In this document: positions 56,717 through 64,000 of the stretch, in pieces
Layout: the number at the start of each line of letters is the position of its first letter
Numbering within the stretch: the first letter of the stretch is position 1
DNA from: Nageia nagi
Taxonomy: Eukaryota; Pinophyta
Direction of reading: 5' to 3'
Assembly: GCA_050084985.1 (NCBI GenBank)
Contig: JBITNC010000001.1
Location: 208,506,001 to 208,570,000, forward strand
DNA length: 64,000 nucleotides
Notes under the pieces: model-generated
Told to the model about the DNA's origin: nothing
Database searches by the model: none
What the model saw: the letters and a program-made list of their open reading frames with translations, nothing else
Translations under genes and position numbers: made by a program

Positions 56717-58385
56717 TGCAGTCGCCTCAAAATGAACCTTTATGTATTTAGTAAATCATTTTAATCCTTAATAATGTATTATTTAAAAAGGGATTTAAAA
56801 TGTATAAAAGAGGTGTATGCCATGTATTTCACCCTTATGGAATGTACAAGTGGTAAAAATATAAAAGTCATGTAAAATTGTATCATATATAAAGGCATCA
56901 TTTTATTACATATAGGATCATGAGTGAATCATGGGAAAATAATCATTTCAAGCTAATACAAGGATTATCAATTAAATATCATTTGAAGGATTGAAACTTG
57001 CTTTCTCTATCTATATTGAGCATATATTATTCTATAAGTTTTCATGTATGTTCATCATTTGATTATTTGTTAATTCACTCATTGTTACATTCTTGTTTGC
57101 ATTTGTAATTTCACTCATCTTGTGGCATCGATTGCATACCAATTATAGGGCATTGGTATCTTGCTTTTTCATGAGTGTATGCTCTATATTTTGTACATTT
57201 ATTGATTAACAAAATGAATATAGAATTTAAGTAAACATTATTGCATTCTTGCTACATGTTATTACCATATTTCTAATATATGCATCAATATTTACAAAAT
57301 AGAGAAATAGTACATTAATCAACTACATTTGTATTAATCACATTATTTAGCATTTACAATATTATTGGAATTGTTAAAAAGGCTCATCCTTCTTCATGAT
57401 TGCACATTGTTGAAGTGGTTAAAAAGGTTCTCCCTTCTTAAAAATTTCAATTGTTTGATGAAATTTGAATCCATGTTGATGGATTAATGCTACCAAATTT
57501 CATCATATGCATCTTGACTAGTAGCATAGTCAAGTTGGCATTTGTGGCTTATGCTTTACCTTATAAATCTTAGCTTTATTTTTGGTTAAATTAGCATTTA
57601 TAGCTTAAAAATATTAACTTAGTGGTTTAGTCAAGTTGGTTTTTTATTAGTTTGTGACATGGTTAAGGTAACATGGTCACATAAGTATTTGTTTGGTGAA
57701 GGTTTCATCAAGGGTGAGAATTAAGTTATGAAAATATTATGATGTGATGACACCCTCATATAACCTTAACAAATACAAAATAATGATCTAAAATAAATAA
57801 ACACAAAAATAAAAAATCATTTTTTTTTATGATATTTTTTGAGAATGCATTGATACAACTTGGTTGATAGTGCATTTGTTGTTGTTGTGTACATATTATA
57901 TTATTCATATCATGTTATAGATGATACATTTTATTTAGTATGCACATATGATATTTAGTTGATGATGTATATCATATTTGATGTTATGCATATATGATGG
58001 CTTGGTATCTTTGTAAACCATTTAATCAATTTATGGATGATATTTATATTATATGAGTGTATATTATGCATCTAATTGATCTTGCTTTTGATTTGCTTAT
58101 AGCTTACAAGTTTCTTCTTGAGATTGCTAGTTACTTTAGGTATATGAGCTCATGGAGGCTCATCATATCAACATATTTTTGAATGACTACTCTTGTATAT
58201 TGAAACCATTCATGGTTAATGATTATATTGTACAACCATTTGTTAAAATGGTTAAGTAGTTAATCTATTGTATAACCATATATATTCTATTACTTCTCAT
58301 AATTTCTCATCTTTGAGTGTATTCTTATAGAGAACTTCCTTACTCATTTTCTTTGTCTTTTTGAATCTCTAACCCAAATATTGAA
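56717..58385. other. J LTR and adjoining AT-rich DNA
   Basis: The start is the J 3' LTR. No gene is visible. Repeated GTTAAAAAGG and TCAAGTTGG words occur around 57,370-57,640. Confidence 0.4.
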
Positions 58386-58396
58386 TTAAGGGGGAG

Positions 58397-58875
58397 TGTT
58401 AAAAATTATAATGTATTATTTTATAATATATATCTTTAATGTAAACCCATAATGTAAATCCACTTAATTATTAAAGTGTATCTAGATACCTTAAAGCATT
58501 AAGGGATTAAATATGGAAAAATTTGTAGCCTTACCCTTAGGTAAGATGGTGATTAAAGAGTGGGTTTCATATTATAAATAGAGAGGTACCCCCCTCTTAT
58601 TGTACTTGTAGAAACATGAAGATTCTAGTATTGTAGAGTTATAGGAACACTCTTATATGAGCTTTGTAGAATAATTATTTAGAATTTGTAGGAGAGTTAT
58701 ATTGTGAGAAGTAATAGAAGAGATGGTTCAAAGTGTATGTACTATTAGGAGTTAGAGGGACCAATATACATTATGTGTTCTTATTTATGTGAATGATTTG
58801 TTATTAGTTATATTTGTGGGAGAAGTAACAAGAGATCTTGTTTTATAGAATCCTTCAATTCCATTAAGAATAACA
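58397..58875 (+). repeat. Candidate copia-type LTR (479 bp)
   Basis: A purine tract TTAAGGGGGAG (58,386-58,396) is followed by TGTTAAAAATTATAATG. A TATAAATA box (58,573-58,580) and a downstream C-rich start region follow, and TAACA at 58,871-58,875 mirrors the TGTTA start. No second copy and no copia pol were found in the window, so it could be a solo or truncated 3' LTR. Confidence 0.45.
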
Positions 58876-61540
58876 TACTATTGTGCACTTTGGTAATTAG
58901 TCACATATTGAGATTGAAACCTTTATTGATTTAGAGCTTGATTTGTAAGTATTATTTATGGATAAACTTAGGTATTGACTTGGTGTTATACATTTGAAAT
59001 TAGAATTTTATATTATTCATTTGCATTTGGATTTATTTTCAATGAACCAACTTAGTTTGGTTGTACTTACTAATTTGGCATGGTTCTTGCTTGTACATTA
59101 GGATGATTTTGTAATAATCTATTTGGTGTATCATAAGGTTATGAGGGATTTGGTATTTGAGATTTAGGGGACTATTGAGAAATATATTGAGGCTAAGCAA
59201 ATAATTTCTTAACTTGAGAAAGAGCCTTTCGGGATTGTTGAAAATTTCTCATGAAAGCTTGTTGGTCAATTATGAGTCTCATATCTTGTAGAATCAGTTC
59301 CTCCTTCATTTGTGAGATATGAGATGGCTGAAATTGTATTTATTTAAAGAGATATTTAAATTATGACACATTCCAATATTGTTTAACATAGCCTTGATCA
59401 AAATTTTAACTAATGGGCTATTTGGATGGAAAATTGGCTAATTACTCTATATATTGATAACACATGTGATTTATTACTTCTTGGTATGTATTTGAATCAT
59501 TTATATTTTGTACATTAGGTGTTGATTATTGCTAAGACCTTATTGTAGGTTTTGGAGACTCATAATCTATAATTATTACTAAGTTATAAAGATTCAAATA
59601 TGTTGGTACACTTGGTGGCTTCCTATTTATTTGTTATGAGACTTGGTTTGCTATGCTAATAATTTGCTCTATAATCCTATAGACATAAGTTTGGTTCATA
59701 TTTTTATAGTTATACAAAGCTTGTGATAATAAAATATGTTCATTATTTACCCTAGATTCTTCTTAAACCTCATAGGGTTATATTAAACTTGTAGTTCACT
59801 CTTTTTATCTTGAGCCTTAGTTTCTACCATATTTATATGAGAAATCTCATCTAAAAGATTAATATTTTTATTAGGTTTAGGCTCCATAGGTGTATCTTAA
59901 TATTTGAACCAATAGTAACCTAAGTGCCAAATAATTTAAGCAAAAAACCTCCCAATAGTATGCACACAAGCAAGCAAAAAAAGTACTTATTATGGGTTGA
60001 TTTAACTCTTTGATTTAATATTTATAGAATTTACAATACAATAACATAGAATGATATTACAAATATAATACTCTTATATGAATATAGAAAGAAAAAAAAA
60101 CTTTATTTACATTTCTAATTACTTCTTTGTTTAATTCAAGATTTAATTTTTTAGTAAGGATTGATTTTATAATCATTTTCCTTCATTGTAGTTTCCCCTA
60201 AAGTGAATCTAATCAAGTATTTCTAATGTAAGGCTCAATCTCTATGAGGTGTGTCATTTAAAGGTAAGTCAAGTCCCTACCTTGGGACTTAGGTCCAAGT
60301 GTTCATGTCAGGTTCACCAATAAATATATCCCAAAAAACCTTACATTATGATCCTAAACCATACAAATACCTTAGAACTTAAAAACAAATTCAAGGTTTA
60401 CATAAAATATTCTCAATTCTTGAATAAATAAGGATAAAAATGTTCCAATGTTGATATGGCCTTCAAATGACTTCAAACCTATTCAATATCAAGGATAAAA
60501 ACCTAATGCATATAAAAAATTTAGAGGGACCTCCAACCATAGTCCCTTAGACACATAAGGAAAACTAGATAACCTTTTCAATCTATCTAACTTATATGTG
60601 AGCCCCCTAGTTTCCAATCAAAAAGATAGTAGAATACATCAGAATGCCCATTATGCAAGATGTATATGCCTATGATATATATTTTAAATGAGGATTAAAT
60701 AATTATAAAATATCTATCAATATAATTGACCAAGATTAATAGAATTAGAGATTTAAACCCTTCAAATCCTAAGAAAATCAAGATACTTAAATACTTTGAA
60801 TCCAAGGACACCCACAATAAATTAAAATTTGATCATATATCTACCAAGCCAATGTGTTTATGATATAAAATACACTAATCTAGGATGTATGCTAATATGC
60901 AAACAACCTACAAAATGAATACATATCTATTCAAAGGATACTTTTCCACCGAACTCTTCCAAATTCTATGGTGAAATTCCCTTAAAGACTACAAAAAATC
61001 TTGAAGTGCATGTACATATGTAAGATATATTAATTGTAGATTAAATAAATAATAGAAATTACCTCCAACCATACATAAATGGATTAAGTATGAGAAAATT
61101 ATGGTAGATTACTATCAAAGTACTTCAAACCATAGCTTGCAAACTTGTGAAATATTGGAGCAAATATGAGCATAGAATTCATGAAAGAAAAAGTTAGAAA
61201 AATGAACTAGAAGTAGAAAATTATATTTTGAGACTAACATATTTTTTTTAGTATATGTTAGGTAAGTAAAGAACCTTTTAGCATATTCAAAGTGAATTAT
61301 AGACTTTTAGCTTATAATATGCTCTTTGCCTAAAATAAATCTAAATATATATGTCTAGCAAAGTATTTAGGTTATAGAAACCCTTTTAGCTATAAAGTAA
61401 AGTATTTAAACAACTCTAGTAATGTTAATTATTTTGAGAAAATAAAATAATATTTAAGAAAAATATATTTTTTGGGTAACTACATAAGGTTATAAAGGAC
61501 TATGTAATAAGATAAGTAGAAAATCAAAGAAACTTGACTA
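58876..61540. other. AT-rich region without a recognised feature
   Basis: I see no open frame, domain, RNA gene or repeat boundary that I can support in this stretch. Confidence 0.4.
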
Positions 61541-61720
61541 TAGATCATCAAATTAGATGATGAATAAGTGAATCATTATAGCACTATAACTACTAGTGAA
61601 TATGAGATTCACTAGATGGATATTTAAAGAGGATAAATCAAGTAATGGATGATATAGGTATAGAAGAGGAATTAGAAGGAGTAAAGACCCTTGGTATAAA
61701 AGTGCACCAAATGGGTAGGA
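61541..61720. repeat. Direct duplication, copy 1
   Basis: TAGATCATCAAATTAGATGA through GATTCACTAGATGGATA and a GGTATAGAAGAGGAA word matches 62,252-62,430 with substitutions and small indels. The offset is about 711 bp. No coding. Confidence 0.7.
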
Positions 61721-62251
61721 TTAGTGAGGAATAAACCCTTAATATTAATGCTAATTATATAATTATGTATAATAATATGAAGTGGTTTAAAGTATCATTC
61801 TCAAATTATATTTTATTTACTTTTTTCAATACAAATGAGATTTAGATATTGATCCTTTTGAAATGAGCCAAAGATGAACCCCTTGAAGTAGTGATTTAAT
61901 GTAGGAACATAGCCCATAATTTGCAAATTTCAAGATAAAAGCTATGATAAAGGGATAGGAAGGGATGATCACTAGATATACAAGAAGATTTGGAGAAGAA
62001 GCTTATACATAATGCAAGTGGATGAGAATTTGTAATGAATCTTTTCTTTCATTAAAATAATAAAATTATATAGTCATGACGATCAAAGAGGACATAAGGG
62101 AAAATAGTAAGTCACTAATTGTCATCATTTCTAAGGTGTTAGGAGAAAGAAGAGAAGAGATGGTAGGATTCTATATATGAAAATTTAGAGTATTTAAAGG
62201 TTGCTAAAAGGGAGGTAATAAGAGGAGTATATTATCAAATTATCCTAATTA

Positions 62252-62430
62252 TAGATCATAAAATTTGATGATAAATAAATGAATTATCATAACATTGAAG
62301 CTATTAGTAAATATAAGATTCACTAGATAGTTCTTTATGGAGGAAAAATCAAGCAATAGTGATCTTGGTATGGAAGAGGAGTGGGAAAGAACATAAATCC
62401 CTAGTATGAAAGAGGACCAAGTGGGTTATA
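62252..62430. repeat. Direct duplication, copy 2
   Basis: Partner of 61,541-61,720 (TAGATCATAAAATTTGATGA, GATTCACTAGATAG, GGTATGGAAGAGGA). The 530 bases between the copies are not obviously duplicated. Confidence 0.7.
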
Positions 62431-64000
62431 GTTGTGATCATGGAAAGGGAACTATAGAATATTCTTAGAAGTATATTTTAGAAAATGGGGATAATAGGAT
62501 CCCTCAAAGAAAAATAAGAAAAACAAATGGATTATGAGGATTCTAAGGTAAAATGGTTTAGATATTGAATTCATATCACCATGCCAAAAAAATTAAGATT
62601 TTTCAACATAGGGATCTAAAACAATAAGGGGATTTTAGTCAAGAATTAATAATAATACAACAAGAATAAAATAATAAGTGGAAAACTAAGGTGGATTCAT
62701 AAAGGCTAATTATAATAATTTTTAAAAAATTTAAAGAAAAAGGATTGATGTAAAAGATAATTGGAAATAGTCACCTACCACCTAACTAGTATTAGATAAT
62801 CAACAAACAAAGAAAAGAGAATGTAGATTAAAGGACCTTTAAAGCTAAGAAGAGGAGAAATAGTATAAGATGGGATTTGAAATACTAACATGTAGGTGAG
62901 ACTCAAGATTATATTAAAATTATTTATATGATTAGGAACATTGAGACATTGAGAAGAGGTCATAAGTTATTACAAGATAGGATATTTATAAAACCATACT
63001 ATCAAGAGAAGGAGAGATCAGAGAAGGAAAATAAGGAAGGAAGGATCATGAACTTGTAAATGTTATAAAAGGTGATATATGATAACTTTATGAATTTGGA
63101 TTAATTAGTTTTATATTAATAAATATTATCTAATTAATTAGTCTTAGTTAGTGTAATTTCCTAGGTTATCTTAAATACATGTTGGTAGAAGGGAGAGGAG
63201 AATTAAGACAAAATGAGAGAGAATTGAAGAGAAGATAACTAAGAGTCATGACTTGTATAAGAGACTTAATATTATATAGATGGAGAATATAAATATAGTA
63301 GTGAATGAATAATACTCTAATAAAAAATAAATATATATCCATCATAAGAAATGAAAAAAATAGAGGATAATACAATGCTATTTATTCTCATGATAATGGT
63401 ATTATAGAGGAAAACAGGATAGAGATTCAAATTAAAGGAGTGAAAGATTGAGTAATATCCCAATGGTATTATAAGAAGAGGATATATTATACAATAAATA
63501 ATTATGTTATTTTCATCATAATCAATAAAATATTGGTATCTACAAATAAATACTTATGTTATTTTCATCATAATTGATGAGATATTGGTATCTACAAGAT
63601 ACTTATTGATGCAATTCTATATGCATGTAAGGTGGGATTGTGTATCCATATGACATAAGAATGTACATATTCATGATATGGTACTATGCATGCTTGTAGA
63701 GAGAGAGAAAGAGAGGGATTACATACAATAGTATAAGGGGAATATATATCTCCCATGATATATAGTGAGATAAAAATGGATTGTGTATGCCCCTAAGATT
63801 GTAAATGACTATGTTAGGGGACTATGTATGTCCTAGGAAAGTATCCATAGTGAAAGCTCAAGATTGTTGTTAATGGAATAAGGTGTAATATGTGATCCAT
63901 CAAGATGTAAAATATATTCATCTAAGCATGTAAATCTAATGTAATTAATTTGATCAAGAGAATGTAACAACTATATATGATAAATAATTTATGCATATAG
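62431..64000. other. Purine-biased AT-rich end of the window
   Basis: No gene found; minus-strand frames at 62,775-63,375 are translations of the purine bias. It contains a 52-bp tandem pair at 63,493-63,597 (ATGTTATTTTCATCATAAT at 63,504 and 63,556) and a short GA run near 63,699-63,717. Confidence 0.5.

Noticed and set aside
1-64000. tRNA and rRNA genes
   Set aside because: I looked for cloverleaf arms and conserved T-arm words near every GGTTCGA-like site and found none convincing; only primer-site fragments complementary to Met-tRNA occur.

Overview
The window reads as intergenic chromatin of a large-genome seed plant. It is very AT-rich, has few CpG dinucleotides, and I see no intact cellular gene, rRNA or tRNA. 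Almost everything I could identify is LTR retrotransposon, mostly Ty3/gypsy of the Tat lineage (recognised by an extra archaeal-type RNase H between the normal RNase H and integrase), nested in several layers. No species can be named. Low base composition plus methylcytosine-type decay has been reported for some gymnosperms, but that is only a hint.

Left part, 1-14,054. A minus-strand Ty3/gypsy fragment E (gag and protease, with Met-tRNA-type primer site and 5' LTR) covers about 1.5-4.2 kb. Next come two tandem 340-bp LTRs of one family (elements D and C) at 4,847-5,187 and 5,198-5,537. Element C runs to its 3' LTR at 13,707-14,054. It is split by a gag-only element K (7,093-13,530; LTRs about 2.2 kb; exact target duplication TTACT).

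Middle part, 14,055-22,016 plus 52,314-52,700. These are pieces of one old minus-strand Tat element F (gag spacer, gag zinc finger, protease, linker, integrase). F was cut by a gag-only element G (15,471-20,412, LTRs about 790 bp) and by the plus-strand Tat element H.

Element H (22,017-52,313) has 1.6-kb LTRs built on 58-bp tandem repeats. It carries protease-RT linker, RT, both RNases H and integrase but no gag or protease, and a decayed antisense plant mobile domain (PMD) gene before its 3' LTR. A younger Tat element I (33,560-51,212; 833-bp LTRs, exact duplication ATTAA) sits inside H's 3' LTR. I is the most informative object here. Its gag-protease-RT-RNH-aRNH-integrase is one minus-strand reading frame of about 2,650 codons, broken by stops and two frameshifts, with a coiled-coil gag extension of about 480 residues. 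Downstream lie an unrecognised 339-codon sense ORF, a hairpin around a polypyrimidine tract, a 145-bp triple repeat, and an antisense PMD gene that appears to contain a 330-bp intron and to have its own TATA box.

Right part, 52,700-64,000. This contains a purine-rich block ending in poly-A (possibly a LINE), a third Tat remnant J whose integrase core is cleanly missing in frame, a probable J 3' LTR start at 56,717, a copia-like LTR candidate at 58,397-58,875, and AT-rich DNA with direct and tandem duplications but no supportable gene. Deduced order: F is oldest; G, H and probably C entered F; K entered C; I entered H.
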